Assembly: GCF_000004195.4 (NCBI RefSeq)
Contig: NC_030683.2
Location: 51,473,358-51,537,357 of the forward strand
Direction: 5' to 3'
From: Xenopus tropicalis
Taxonomy: Eukaryota; Chordata; Amphibia; Anura; Pipidae
Length of the DNA: 64,000 nucleotides
Of the stretch, positions 19,897 to 31,149 are shown piece after piece. Below the pieces are notes generated by a model. That model did not search any database. It worked only from the letters and a program-made list of their open reading frames with translations, and had not been told where the DNA came from. The translations under genes were made by a program, and so were the position numbers. The stretch's first letter is position 1. Each line of letters starts with the position of its first letter.

Positions 19897-20066
19897 GTAT
19901 GTATGTATGTGTACAGGGGGTTATTAAGATAATAATAGATAAATACAAAGTATTACAATAAATACAAATAAATAAATACAAATAAATACAAGATGCAGTT
20001 GCAATACGTTTAGAGGCAAAGACACAAGAGGATGGAGGTCCCTGCCCCATAGAGCTTACAATTAAG
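19897..20066 (-). repeat. Microsatellites and L2-like 3' tail
   Basis: Starts with GTAT repeats, then AAATACAAATA-type repeats (19950-19990), then GAGGTCCCTGCCCCATAGAGC, which is the reverse complement of the AGCTC...GGGCAGGG...CTC block also found at 48390 and 62857. Those blocks belong to a widespread LINE-type 3' tail, which I assign to the L2 type with moderate confidence. Confidence 0.5.
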
Positions 20067-20890
20067 TAAGTAACCTTCTGTGCGGTACTGTATTAAATGC
20101 TGTGGCACAATCTTACTAGATCACATTCATTGTAACCGCAGTATCTTGTTTTTTTGCTCACCTTCTCATAAAAGGCAATTACATTTGTCTGGAAAGATCT
20201 ATTGCGCATAAAACCATGCTGGCACAAAGTCATACCACTGATATCAAGCACTGCTTTCAGGCTGAGAATGGGTTCCCTTTTTGAATAATAGCACCACATT
20301 AGCAATACACTAGTCTCAAAGCAACAAGGAAGATATAAAGGAATTCTGGAAGATTAAGGGCTGTGTCATACACTGTATTTTCTTTGCTGGTGTAGAGAAA
20401 AGGCTAATCTGCTACTATTGGCGAGAAAATGTATGCTTTCATGTTTTTGATCTCAAATTGCCTTGTGTTTGCATTGACAGGATGATCCTGTGCCAGGCAT
20501 TGCATACTCAAGACAGGGCAGACAGGAGAAAATTTGCACCAACAGAGAAAAAATGTAGAATGTGACAATGTGCTAAATAAATAAGTAATCACAGAGCTGA
20601 ACTTTTTTAGAACCTTTGGGTAAAAACCATTAGTTCCTGGACCACTGTTTACTTTTATAGGTTTTAGGGTCTTCCTCCTACAGTAAGTCAATTAGACATA
20701 CTTAAATGATCAGAATTGGGTCTTTTTAAAAAGCCTCATTAAACTCTGTGGTTTCTCTGCTGTGTAGGCTGAATAAAAATAGCAGGTTAAAATCTCTCCT
20801 TTTTCCTGATCCCATAAATTAGTTTATCTCCTGTTGATACGACTAGGTTCACCCGCCTCAAGTCATTTCCCCCCCAATTTGTATATATTT

Positions 20891-22035
20891 AAAAAATAAA
20901 ATTGTGGCATAGTTTAGGCCTAGTCAAATGAGCAGAATCCTTACAAACTATGGGTTTTTGCAACTGCCTGCGACCTCAGATTCTGCACTAGATGTATATT
21001 CTGTGGCTTGAGTTATTTTACTCCTTAGAAAATGCATTTCAATTATTTCAATTGTAAAATTACCACCAACTGTGAAATAATAATTTCTTAGTCTCGTATA
21101 CTCAGAACTCACAAGAACCAAGATGTACAGTAGTACAAGAATATAATGAACCACCTTCCCTCACTAATTCTTTGTCTGTATATATTTTTTTTAAATTCCT
21201 ATTGTACCTAAATGTGTCATATTAAATTTTTAAAGAAATCTAAAACAGTGAAACAACTTTCCTAGTAAAATAATGTCAATATTTAGCACAAATACATTGC
21301 TTGTGCCATTTTGTTTTCAATATCCATTTTATTTTCTAATTATTTTTTAAAGAGAAATTAGGTACAGTGTACCAGACAATTCTAGGAATTACTATGTAGG
21401 AAAGGTCTTTATACACACAAATTATTTGCAAACATATCAAATGTAGGTTTTATTTTTTTTTTTTTAATATTAAGGCACAGAGTTTTTCACATCTTTAACA
21501 TGGCCTGCATACAAGGATAATCAGCTGTCAACTTGCACTCAGGGAAGCAAATTACACCTTACAAACTTCTTGTCTCTTCTCTATATTATGCCTCATTTCA
21601 GCTAGACATGCTCAGTGGGTAGAAAGATCATTGTGCTTGCTGGAATAATATTTGAAAATTATCGGCACATCTTAAGAATTGGGGAATACTGTAAAAAGTA
21701 GAAATTACAGGGGGTCTGTGCATGTTGCATATTAAATGAAGTGTATCTTATAGTCTTACAGAATGTTTAATAAAAATGTGAAAAAACTGATGAGACGATC
21801 AAGCATTCAGAATATTCACCAGGAGTTATTGTATTCTCTTAATTTCCATCTAAATTATGCAAGGCAGAAAATATTTATATAATATGTTTTTGTCTTTTAT
21901 TAAAATTCAACAATTTACAGAGATATAATCCTGTTTGCAAAGGTCCTACATATACTTGTGTCTGCATCAGTAAAGGAAGCCCATCAGACTGGCTGATCTT
22001 TTCTAAACAAGCATAATATGATATCTAATATGATA
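20891..22035. other. AT-rich region without gene
   Basis: No ORF above background and no recognisable repeat apart from T-runs (21450-21466). No gene supported. Confidence 0.45.
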
Positions 22036-22236
22036 TATATAATAATACTACCATGTACATGCGATGCCCTAAACCAAATATTATGTTCCAAGCAACCCAA
22101 AATCATTGGGTGAGAAATGTGCTCAGTGCTTATTAAAAACCTGGAACCCCCATAGGATGTCTGGAGAAATGTGTACGTTTTTGTTTCTGAATAACTTCAC
22201 CCATAGGTCCAAGGCAACCATAATGGTTAAGTAACT
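22036..22236 (+). repeat. Direct repeat copy B (pair with 18201-18402)
   Basis: Second copy of the 200-bp block in the same orientation. It is preceded by an AT-rich run (TGATATCTAATATGATATATA), like copy A, which follows ACTGTATATAATAAT. The AT run at both left edges may be part of the repeat or its insertion target. Confidence 0.85.
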
Positions 22237-22507
22237 CTTGTTAATATAGATTGCAGTGCTATATATCTACCAGTATTTAGAGAATGATGGTCATTAGGAT
22301 GTGTATTAAATAAGATAATCAACTACCACTTTATTTTATAAGTGCTATTAGAAGGCCACTACTGCAGAATCATCCTCCTGTCCAAAAGCTGACGTACCTA
22401 CCCTACATTTACTCACAGAGATCAAACCAACCAATGAGGTATGTGCAAATTTGATCAGTGCTAAAACTGGCAATATTTGTCTTGATATGTCAATAATCAA
22501 GCACAAG
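22237..22507. other. Unique spacer without gene
   Basis: Between the direct repeat copy B and the next interspersed repeat. Nothing recognised. Confidence 0.4.
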
Positions 22508-22700
22508 ACATGTGTACAGGTGTTGGATCCCTTATTCAGAAAGCTTTGCCTTCGTATCCTGTCTCCATTAACTCCAATGGAATCAAATTATTCAGATTTT
22601 TAAAATTGATTTCCTTTTCCTCTGTAATACTTAAACAGTACATTATATTTGATTTATACTTGATTTGTTAGTAGTCCAAAGCATTCTACACCTGTACCAC
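22508..22700 (+). repeat. Interspersed repeat with GTACAGGT...CAGTACA blocks
   Basis: Blocks in order: GTACAGGTGTTGGATCCCTT, TTCAGAAAGC, TCCATTAACTCCAATGGAAT, TTTTAAAATTGATTTCCTTT, TCTGTAATACTTAAACAGTA, and a closing CTACACCTGTACC. Related blocks occur at 34915-35045 (same strand), 36420-36500 and 40300-40450 (opposite strand). The element begins GTACAGGTGT and ends ACACCTGTAC, so it has 10-base inverted ends. Probably an old MITE; no superfamily assigned. Confidence 0.6.
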
Positions 22701-25085
22701 ATTACCACAAACAATGCCAATTCTGAAGCTGATGTCCCAGAGAATTTCATCAAAATTTGGGTTACCAATACATTTGAAAGAGCCAAAGTTTTTTGAGCTT
22801 TTCCTATTGAGTGCTCATATATTCCTTACATATATCACATTCCTACAAAGCCTCCCCCTCTTGAAGCCCCTTTCTGTGGCCACTGATGCCACATGTTAAA
22901 TGCTGTGGATAGAGATATTATCATCAGATAAGGAAGAAAAGCAATCTACAGTACCAAGCTTGTAAAAACTCAGTTTGCTTGATTTCTAAACTGATGTACT
23001 GCACCAAATAGCCAAGTTTTAAGTTGCCCAGAAGATATTGCAAACCTGCAATTTAGCATACTTTGACCCTCCAAGCTTCTTTTGATAGCTGATGCCACTA
23101 ATCACTTCTTCACTTTTCCACAGGAGCTTAATAGTTTGTTTGATAGCAGGAATAATGCACCCTTATTTGTACGGCTCTCCACTTGTGGCCGAAAGCCACA
23201 GAAGATATATTCTATATCTATGTTTAACTCACTCTTTTTGAAAAGTATTATAGGATTCTCATTTGAACCTAAAATACCCAATTAACAGTGACTTTGCAAA
23301 AGATCTTGTTGGTGCTCAAGTGCCTCTTTTTTCCTCCTCTTTTGTCAATAAAAACTGGGTTTTATGCTACATTCCTGATATGCATATCAAATATACCCTA
23401 AATCTAACACTCTCTTTATAAGATGCAAGCAACACATGAAGGTTCCCACCAGTGAAAAAGTAGTGAAGGTTCACTACCAGTTTTAACCTTCCTACATGTT
23501 TTTACTTCAGGGTTTTTCTTTCACAATTGTATATACATAGATATGCCCCCCACACACATGTTAGTACATGTTTTTTCTATTATTGCTTCATAGCTTTATG
23601 TTTCATTTTGAGGGTAAAATTCCACCCTATTTGGGAAAGGTGGAAAAGGTGGACAAAACTAGTATAATCACAAAGCTCAACTTAATGCTGGATAAGGCAC
23701 TATCATGTTCAAGAGGGTTAGTCACCCCAATATTGTGCAATATACCAAACAACCAAACTGAGCTAGATAAAGCTATAGCAGATTTCTTTCATTTTGAATG
23801 TTGGCATGGTTAACATATTATCCTTATGGGTGGCATTTTGCAGGTGCTATATTGTGGAGACAGTTATTATGGTATTATGGGAAGTTTTGCATCACCCAAA
23901 ACAGGCTACACAATTATAGACCATGAAGAGGATGGGGGAATGAGATGAGTGCAGTCATGTCTAGGAAGCGCTGAATGGAAAGTCAGAGTAATTACAGCTT
24001 CCTACGTCTGTTTGATAGGATCTCTTTAAAGCTTAGCTCCAGGTTGGTATTGGGTAAACTAGAAAATGAGTATGCAGATTAGTAAGCAGCAGGGTGCAAT
24101 AAAGCAGAATCCCAAACATTTAATACAGAAGTGGTGCTATAACCATATTATTCCATAACTTAATTCATTTATACTAATCAGATTAGCTTTTTTTAAAAAT
24201 ATTTTAATAGCACTGTATATCATCAGATATATCCCTGCTATATATCAATAGAGCGAATAGGAAACATTTTGAAAGATTATCTAAAATGCATTGTACTGTT
24301 TTGTGAAGAAATGTTATAAATATTGTAATGTTTTCCATACTAGAGAACATTGGCCACAGACTGCAAATTCATATATTTTGTTTCTGCAGTGTAACCTTTT
24401 CCTTATTGCTGAAAGGGAACTCAGATTTGCAATTTAGTTTTCTATTCTTGGCTTGTTGGATGAATTCCCAGTTATAGCCCAAAAAGTGTAAAAAAAAATA
24501 AATAACTGCTTTAAGTTTTATTTTTCACTATGCAGAAAGTATCCTAGGCAATATATACAATGATCATATAGCAAAAAGCTTAGTTATTCCTAAGTAATAG
24601 CAAACTCAAACGCACACTCAAGCTACAAACAGTACACAGCACAATGGAAGTAAATTTAAAAAATTGACAAAGCATATGAAAACTTGATTTTGTTATAGTC
24701 ATGTATTTTAACTATGTCCAGTGGCGGAGGGCAATGCAATTTGCCACTGGGCTACTGTAGATAAAATTTGGGATATTTGCAAAATATAATTCTGTAATTC
24801 AGAAAACAAGATTACATTTTTTTAAATGACTTGCCAAAAAAAAAAAAGCTTTGATGTATGCTACAGACTTCTTTATAGCCATATATGCCACATATGAACT
24901 AATTATTAATCATTCCTGGTGTCTGGCTTAATAAAAAAAAAACTATGTGTAAGTGGAAATGTATGTGTAATAACCAATACACAAACCTCATCAATTTATG
25001 TGAAGATAACAGCTGGGATAAAAAGGATGATTTTAGGCAATATATGGAATGAAGATCTCTAAAATCAATTAAAAAAACAAACAAT
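22701..25085. other. Region without recognised gene
   Basis: Several short ORFs (60-80 codons) without motifs. A small hairpin-like piece lies near 24723-24752 (GTGGCGGAGGGCAATGCAATTTGCCAC). The remainder is AT-rich with A and T runs. No gene supported. Confidence 0.4.
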
Positions 25086-25089
25086 ATAG

Positions 25090-26720
25090 GCTAAAATCTG
25101 CCATTATATGGAAACCTTGGGACAAATATCCCAATATTAAAAGGGAAGTTTGAGGTTGGTGGCTCCGCCCACTTTTTCAAACCTAGAACTGCAGTTACCC
25201 AGTGACTAACTCTGCAAAGTTTAGGGACCCTCGGATTAATAGTTAAAGAACGGCAGCAGTTTAAATTGAAACCATTAAAAGTCAATAGGTAAATTGTGAT
25301 TGGTGGTTGGTGGGTGTGCCCACTTTTTCTAACTTTGAGTCACCCATTGACAAACAGTGGGCACCCTGGCATAAATAGTGTGAGAATGACAGCATTTTAA
25401 ATTTAAACCAATAAAATTCAATGGGTAAAATCTTATTGGCTGTTATTGGCCCAACCCACTTTTCCAATTTTGGAACTGCAGTCCCTCAGTAACCAACTTT
25501 GCAAAGTTTGGGGACTCAGGCATAATAAGTGTGGGACTGACAGCATTTTACACTTCACCATTGAAATTAAATAGGTGAAATGTGATTGGCTGTTGGTGGC
25601 TCCGCCCAATTTTACCCAGTGACTAACTTTGGAAAGTTTAACAACCCTGGATTTAATACTTAAATAATGCCATTAGTTTAAATATAAACCAATGAAATAT
25701 AATGGGTGGAAATGGATTGGCTGTTGTTGGCTCTGCCCACTTTTTCTAACCCTAAATATGTAGTCAGCCAGTGACTCACTGTGCAAAGTTTGGGAACCCT
25801 GACATAAATACTGTGAGAAAGGCAGCATTTTAAATTTAAACAAAAAAAAAAAATCAATAGGTGAAGTCAGATTGGCTGTTGGTGACTCCAGCCACTTTTT
25901 AAAACCTAAAAATGCAGTCCCCTAGTGACCCTGGTGTTAATACTGTGAGAATGGCAGCAGTTTGAATTTCCCTATTGATAATCAATAGTTAAAATCTGAT
26001 TGGCTGTTTGTGGCCCTGCCCACTTTTTCTATCTCTATACCACAGCTGGTGACTAGCTCTGCAAAGTTTGGGGGCCTTAGTATTAATATTTAAAGAATGG
26101 CAGCAGTTTAAATTTAAACGTACTAATTGTTTAGGTGAAATCTGCTTGGCTGTTGTTGGCCCTGCCCACTTTTCAAAACTTGGAATGTAGTCACCAGTGA
26201 TAAACTGTGCAAAGTTTTGGCACCCTGACATTAAACATGTGGGAGTGGCAGCAGTTAAAATTTCCCCACTGAAAACAATGAAAAAAATGTGATTGGCTTT
26301 TGGCAGCCCCGCCCACTTTTTCTAACCTTGATTATGTAGTCACTCAGTGACTGACTGTGGGAACCCTGGCATTAAACCAATAAAATTCAATAGGTGAAAT
26401 CTCATTGGCTATTGGTGGCTCCACCCACTTTTTTCAAACTAAAACTGCAGTCCCCTGTGAAAAGATTGGGGACCCTGGAATTAAAAGTCAATAGGTAAAA
26501 TCTGATCAGCTGTTGTTGGCCCATCCCACTTTGGGTCATCCAACAAATGTCTCTGTTTCATTCGGGGTGACCCCATGAATATGTTATTCAAGTTTGTGGG
26601 GTGTAGCCTCAAAGCTGTAATAGTGGCAGCAGTTTGAAAATCTTCCCTGTCAAAGTCAATGGGAAAATTGGGTTGTTCGGAGCGGCGCCACAAAAAAACG
26701 GGGGGTGGGATCCCTTAGAG
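25090..26720. repeat. Degenerate satellite, about 12 units of 100-155 bp
   Basis: Each unit carries GATTGGCTGTTGGTGGC or a variant, then CTCCGCCCACTTTTTC, then GTAGTCACTCAGTGAC-like and GCAAAGTTTGGGGACCCTGG-like blocks, then GGCAGCAGTTTAAATTT and AATCAATAGGTGAAAT. Anchors (ATTGG or its degenerate form) lie near 25160, 25302, 25434, 25581, 25716, 25871, 25999, 26144, 26291, 26404, 26505 and 26671. Units diverge by indels, so spacing varies from about 100 to 155 bp. On the minus strand each unit has a GTGGGCGG-like box upstream of a CCAAT box. No ORF is conserved from unit to unit. The last unit degrades into CGGAGCGGCGCCAC. Confidence 0.88.
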
Positions 26721-28435
26721 AAGCACAAGTAACCTGCTCTGCTATAGAGCGAAAAGTGTTATTTCTCAATTATTTTTTTTTAGCTCAAAAAAAGTAGTTT
26801 TTCTTCTCCGCTCAACAAAAAGCATGACTTTGGAAAAAATTTAAATTTTACTTTGAAACTGTGCTGCCACTGGATAGACATCTTCTTTAAACTGGGGTGG
26901 CTTGCCTACAATGCACGAAACTCCTGCTGCTTGTTTGTATTCCAAAACACCCACATTCATGCCAATAATATAACTGGTACGAATGCAGGTAGGCTTGCCT
27001 GCCACACCACAAAGTCCTGCTATAATATACTTAATATATAATAATATATATATAGTATGCATTCATACCAATAAAAGTCTCAAAAGTGAATGCTTATTCT
27101 CTTAACTGGGGTGGCTTGCTTTCTATGCTGCTTGTTTGGACTTTAGAGTGACAACTGCATTTACTACAGTGCATGATGTATGTAAAAATAAGGGGGGGGT
27201 GATCATACTGCTTTCAATAATTTATGTCCAAGTGTATAACCTTGCATTTATCAGTGTTGGACATAGTCAGTGCATGTGTTAGCATGATTAATTAAAGATG
27301 CCTACTTCCAAACATAGTTCTTGTACTTCCCTATAGTTGCATTTGGCACAGATGTGTCAATCCTGACCTATAAAATTATTAATGCATTTGCACACTGAGA
27401 AACACCCATACACATAATACCTATGACTAGAACAAAACAAAACTAAAACTAAACAAACAAACAAACAAAAAAACTAATGACAGTGTAAAAAACACACACA
27501 AACATACACCACTACAGCTTCTTCTGATAGTAAAATGACTATAGAGGAAGCAAAGCTCCTGGTTGCAGGGGGCCCAGACCACAGGATCTGCTTCCTGTAT
27601 AGCTTTAGTAAACCCTCCCCCCCCACTGCTCTTCTAACTGAGAGCTAGCAGGTGGGGAGCTGGGACATGAGTGATGGTCAGAGAAGAGAAAGCGAGGGAC
27701 AGGCAGGTGCAAAACAAGAGGGGCAGGTGGGTGCAAAACAAGAGTGGTGGGCAGGTGATGCTTGCCTTGGGGGCTTACATGTACTTTAGTGGTAGGGGTC
27801 AAGTGTAGTGTGGGTAATAAAAATTGGTGCCTGTAAAGACATTAGCCTGTCAATTGAGAAGCTGTCCAGCAATTCAAAATACACAAGGGAGAATGTTTGC
27901 ATTCTTCTTTAACAGGGGTGGGCCAAGCCAGCCAGGCACCCTAGGCAACCCGGCTGGTTACCTCGCACCCCTGCGTGCGCTCACACTAGCGAACATGCGC
28001 TTGCGCAATGACAATGGGGGGGGGGGAGTACAGTGCAGTATCGGCAGAAGGGGCAAGACAGCCAGGACTAGGGGTAGGCAGGAGGGGCAGATACAGGAGA
28101 GGCAGATACTCTTAGTTCTGGCTCTGTTCTTTAAGCACAAAAAATAAAGAATAGTCAAATATATAGTATACTATACATAGGATTGACTGCCATTTTCGCA
28201 AGGTTAACTCACCCTAGTAAATTCAAAGAAATAATTCAACTTAACTTACTTTAAGTTAAATTACAGTTAGTCTTTACTTTTTATAGTCTATAAATGATTT
28301 GCCTTCCTCTTCTGCCTCTTTCCTGCTTTCAGATGGGGGTCACTGATTACTGTAGTCAAAAAATTGTTGCTCTCTGAGGTTACAATTTTATTTGCAGGGT
28401 TACTTTTTATGACTTATCTTTGTATTCAGTCTCTC
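26721..28435. other. Repeat-fragment region without gene
   Basis: Contains TAACTGGGGTGGCTTGC twice (about 26888 with a one-base variation and 27101), a CR1 fragment at 27220-27262 (AAGTGTATAACCTTGCATTTATC, minus strand), CAAA repeats (27453-27472), G-runs at 27191 and 28016-28027, and a block at 28250-28440 with ATGGGGGTCACTGA. That block resembles the reverse complement of the repeat at 60177-60608. No protein-coding gene supported. Confidence 0.5.
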
Positions 28436-28439
28436 TCTC

Positions 28440-28680
28440 CAAGTTAGGGCAATGTCAGATGAGGAGATTAATTACCAGTGACAAGTCTCCTCGCAAGCAT
28501 CTTCTCTAAAGGCCTTTCCACTGAGGATAATGTAGGCACCCAAAGTTTACTTGCAAGGCAACTTCAGGCCATGTTGGAAAGCCAAAGCGCTGCCTATATT
28601 TTCCCACCAGAAAAGTTGCCTGCGATATAGGAGATTAGTCCCAGAGTGACTAATCTCTCGTCTGTCATAACCTTTATTGT
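28440..28680. mobile_element. Old MITE related to 49224-49489
   Basis: Left part GGGCAATGTCAGATGAGGAGATTA and right part TGACTAATCTCTCGTCTGTCA form imperfect inverted ends. Inner pieces GTCTCCTCGCAAGC, GCAAGGCAACTTCAGGCC and GAGATTAGTCCCAGAGTG match the CpG-rich MITE at 49224-49489 after CpG decay. No clear duplication remains. Relationship inferred by eye. Confidence 0.5.
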
Positions 28681-28687
28681 ACTAACC

Positions 28688-28743
28688 AGGCAGTTGTTTG
28701 AATGAATCTGGGAGATATATATCTCTCATTCAAACAACTGCCT
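28688..28743. repeat. 18-bp-arm palindrome with inner palindrome
   Basis: AGGCAGTTGTTTGAATGA (28688-28705) is exactly complementary to 28726-28743. The 20-base centre itself contains GAGATATATATCTC (28712-28725). Only six bases (28706-28711) interrupt an otherwise continuous 56-base palindrome, so it could extrude as a cruciform. Not obviously the end of a known element. Confidence 0.8.
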
Positions 28744-29165
28744 AGTCATTAAGGTACTTTGGAACCTAGCAACCCATGCTAGTCTCTGCACCAGTGGATC
28801 AACATTTAGTTTTTGTTGCTTTACTGATGTCTCTGTGGGCCCAGATTACAAGAGATTTAAGTGTCTTCACCATATCAGCTTACTATGAACCAAAGATGGC
28901 TATTGTCATGATTGCGGCTACTCTCAGTCCTTACTTGCCCTCAACGCAGGAAGGCTAACACTTACCTACCTTGTTGCTTTTTTCAAAAAGAATGTGGTCT
29001 GTGCCTTTTGTATTTTCTTTATAAGGTGTGGTTAGTGCTGGTGGTAAAAATGTGCTACTTTCTGTAAATGTTGAAGCAAGGGGTTATACTGTTATCTCCA
29101 CTAGTTAGTTGGGTGGCCTACTCAACCACTACCATCTTCTTTTTAGATGCTTCCTGTACTGCATT
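28744..29165. other. Spacer without gene
   Basis: A 60-codon plus-strand ORF (28776-28958) shows no motif. Nothing else recognised. Confidence 0.4.
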
Positions 29166-29173
29166 ACCTAGAC

Positions 29174-29576
29174 TGGGGGTGTCAAACTCAATCACATAAG
29201 GGGGTAAAGTCTAAAACAAAAGCTAAGCCACAGGCCAAATTTTTTATTAAGATGTGCTGTATGGTCAGGCACAGTCACAGTGCAGTCAGGCGATTGGTGC
29301 TGCATGGTCAAACACGGTCAGACACAGTCACCAGGGGCCTCATAAAACAGCCAGCGGGCCTTGTGTTTGACACATGTGACCAGTGCTAACACCCCATCCA
29401 CCCCCCCATGCACACACAGGGTGGCAGGGGGGTTTACAGCAACCACTGCACAGTCGGGGGGAAAGGGTCCGAAACTGGTGGTAGGTGACAGAAGAGGTAC
29501 TTGCCTGGTGCCCCCCAACCATTGTGCCCTAGGCAGGTGCCTCTTCTGCCTACCCCTAGTTTTGGCCTTGCATGTG
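29174..29576. mobile_element. hAT MITE (TGTCAAAC ends) with a nested second MITE
   Basis: Left end TGGGGGTGTCAAACTC; right part GTGTTTGACACATGTG. A perfect 8-bp duplication ACCTAGAC lies at 29166-29173 and 29577-29584. Its own length without the nested insertion (190 bp plus 8 bp duplication) is about 205 bp. Repeated GGTCA(G/A)(G/A)CACAGTCAC-like pieces in the middle form a short internal tandem (29262-29330). Non-coding. Confidence 0.82.
29381..29570. mobile_element. hAT MITE nested six bases from the end of another
   Basis: Inserted fragment of 190 bp flanked by a perfect 8-bp duplication CATGTGAC (29373-29380 and 29571-29578). Left end CAGTGCTAACACC and reverse complement of the right end CAAGGCCAAAACTAGGGG are diverged forms of the CAGTG-type hAT terminus. 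The duplicated target includes the terminal bases of the outer element and part of its target duplication, which dates the inner element as younger. Confidence 0.82.
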
Positions 29577-29854
29577 ACCTAGACTGTAGGCCCACAAGAG
29601 AGGCCTTTGTCTCCTAAACAGCTAAAGTGTCTGCTAAACCTCCATGAAATTACCAATATACTGTAAAGTCTTTTGTCATTAATTAAGAAACTAACAAGAC
29701 TAGGGGCCATTTCCATAATAAAGTCTGGTGTGTATATAAGAGGTGTACAGGCTCAGAAAAAGTGGGGTGTGATGCAAGACTCCACAAGGAAGCTAAGCAA
29801 CCATCCACACTTTTTCTAACAGAGTACTAGAGAGAAGACTATATTAGTCATATG

Positions 29855-30074
29855 TAGTGATGAGCAAATGTTTTTACCAGGCATGGATTCATAGCAAATT
29901 TCTGCATTTCGCCATTGGCAAATTCTTTTGCGAAAATTCACCACAAAAAAAAGTATCAAAAGAAGTATTGTCAAAATAGGCACCGCTGCATCAAAATAGG
30001 CACAGCTGACAAAATGTTTTTAGTTTTGTGAATTTTTCTGTCATTTTGCAAATTTTTCAGTGAAGCAAAATGCT
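29855..30074. mobile_element. hAT MITE, GATGAGCGAA family, shortened right end
   Basis: Starts TAGTGATGAGCAAATG and shows the family blocks ACCAGGCATGGATTC and CGCCATTGGC. The right end stops at AAGCAAAATGCT, without the expected CATCACTA. Yet a perfect 8-bp duplication GTCATATG flanks it (29847-29854 and 30075-30082). Confidence 0.78.
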
Positions 30075-30082
30075 GTCATATG

Positions 30083-31149
30083 ATATCATATTAATTCCTA
30101 GTTAAATTGTATTAAATGTTAAGTCAACTATAGAAATTCTATATCATTATAATGCCCCTCCCTAAAATCTCAACAGAACATGTCTTTCCGAGACCATTAA
30201 TAATGAATATCTCTAGATGGCATATCAAAAACATATATAGATATGTCTGTCATTGCAAAATACAGTATTTTCCAATAATTACAAAAACAGCTGACACTTA
30301 CGTTTCTTTTAATTTAGGTATGCATGATAAAATAACTTGAATTAAATACATACATGTGAATGTACGAAAAGAAAAAAATGTGTGGATTGATATTGTGTGT
30401 TCACAAACACAGAATTCAAGACACTGTTGCGGGAAGCAATACTGTATTCCTAGATCAAATGTAAAGAAAATAGGTTTACAATTATGAAGAAAACCATTGA
30501 ATAAATAATCAATCTTACATCGACAAAACAACTCTTTTAAACTGTAGCTGAAAATGAAATGTCTATGTTTTATATTATAGAGTCTATTGTACCTATTAAT
30601 TTTGTATAACATTTGAAGCCTTGAAGCAAACAAATTGATTTTGAGAACATTGTGTTCTATTTTGGATGCAGCCATTGCAGTACTAGCTTTATGCCCATTG
30701 CTTTTTGAGAAATGAGAGGTGCAGATTATAAATGGAAACTCTGTGGCATGAGATTGGTAAAGAGGCTTAACCTTCAAAGCATTATTAGAGAATATATCTC
30801 CTGAAGTGTGTCTTGCTACAGATGCTATTTGTAATTATTTCTATCATAGTTTGATATTTCTCATCATGGAGGAGTTCATAGCAGCAGGTGTATTGGCTGT
30901 CACATTGGTTTCACACAAAGACAACTGAATGTTGCAATACCGAACCTATAAATACAAATTTCCTGCAATTTCAGAACATAAATATGCATCAAATGATCCC
31001 CCCAAAACACATAACATCCATACCTTGCTGAAAAGAAATAACAGAAAATATAGTAAATAACAGTTAAAACTTAAAACTGTTCTAAAAAGCACATAGTTTA
31101 ATTAAGTCAATAAAGACAAGGATTTTTCATCTAAAAATCTTATATAAAA
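30083..31149. other. Low-repeat AT-rich region
   Basis: Includes a minus-strand open frame of 159 codons (30298-30777). Its first codon is TTG, and from the first ATG about 125 codons remain. The predicted protein is rich in F, I, C and K with no motif that I recognise. I see no repeat family here, so the block 30300-30800 may be unique or conserved non-coding DNA. Not called as a gene. Confidence 0.35.

Larger units (their letters stand above)
19080..20890 (-). mobile_element. Old CR1 relic, interrupted by later repeats
   Basis: Collinear with the young CR1 copy at 7178-10904 over many blocks. Examples: GCACTGCATACTCAAGG (19087, compare 7771), CAAAGTGCATAACCTTGCA (19313, compare 8012), GTTTTGCACAATTTGG (19394, compare 8131), AACCTTCTGTGCGGTACTGT (20071, compare 8377), AAAACCATGCTGGCACAAA (20210, compare 8512), and a block around 20630-20660 matching 8790-8820. 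Identity is moderate and frames are destroyed. A MITE (19598-19893) and an L2-like tail (19900-20062) interrupt it, between points matching 8365 and 8374 of the young copy. Confidence 0.88.

Noticed and set aside
25989..26231. Minus-strand ORFs in the 25-26.7 kb region with similar words (FEKWAGPTTAK and alike)
   Set aside because: They are out-of-phase readings of the degenerate satellite; unit lengths are not multiples of three and the frames break at each unit.
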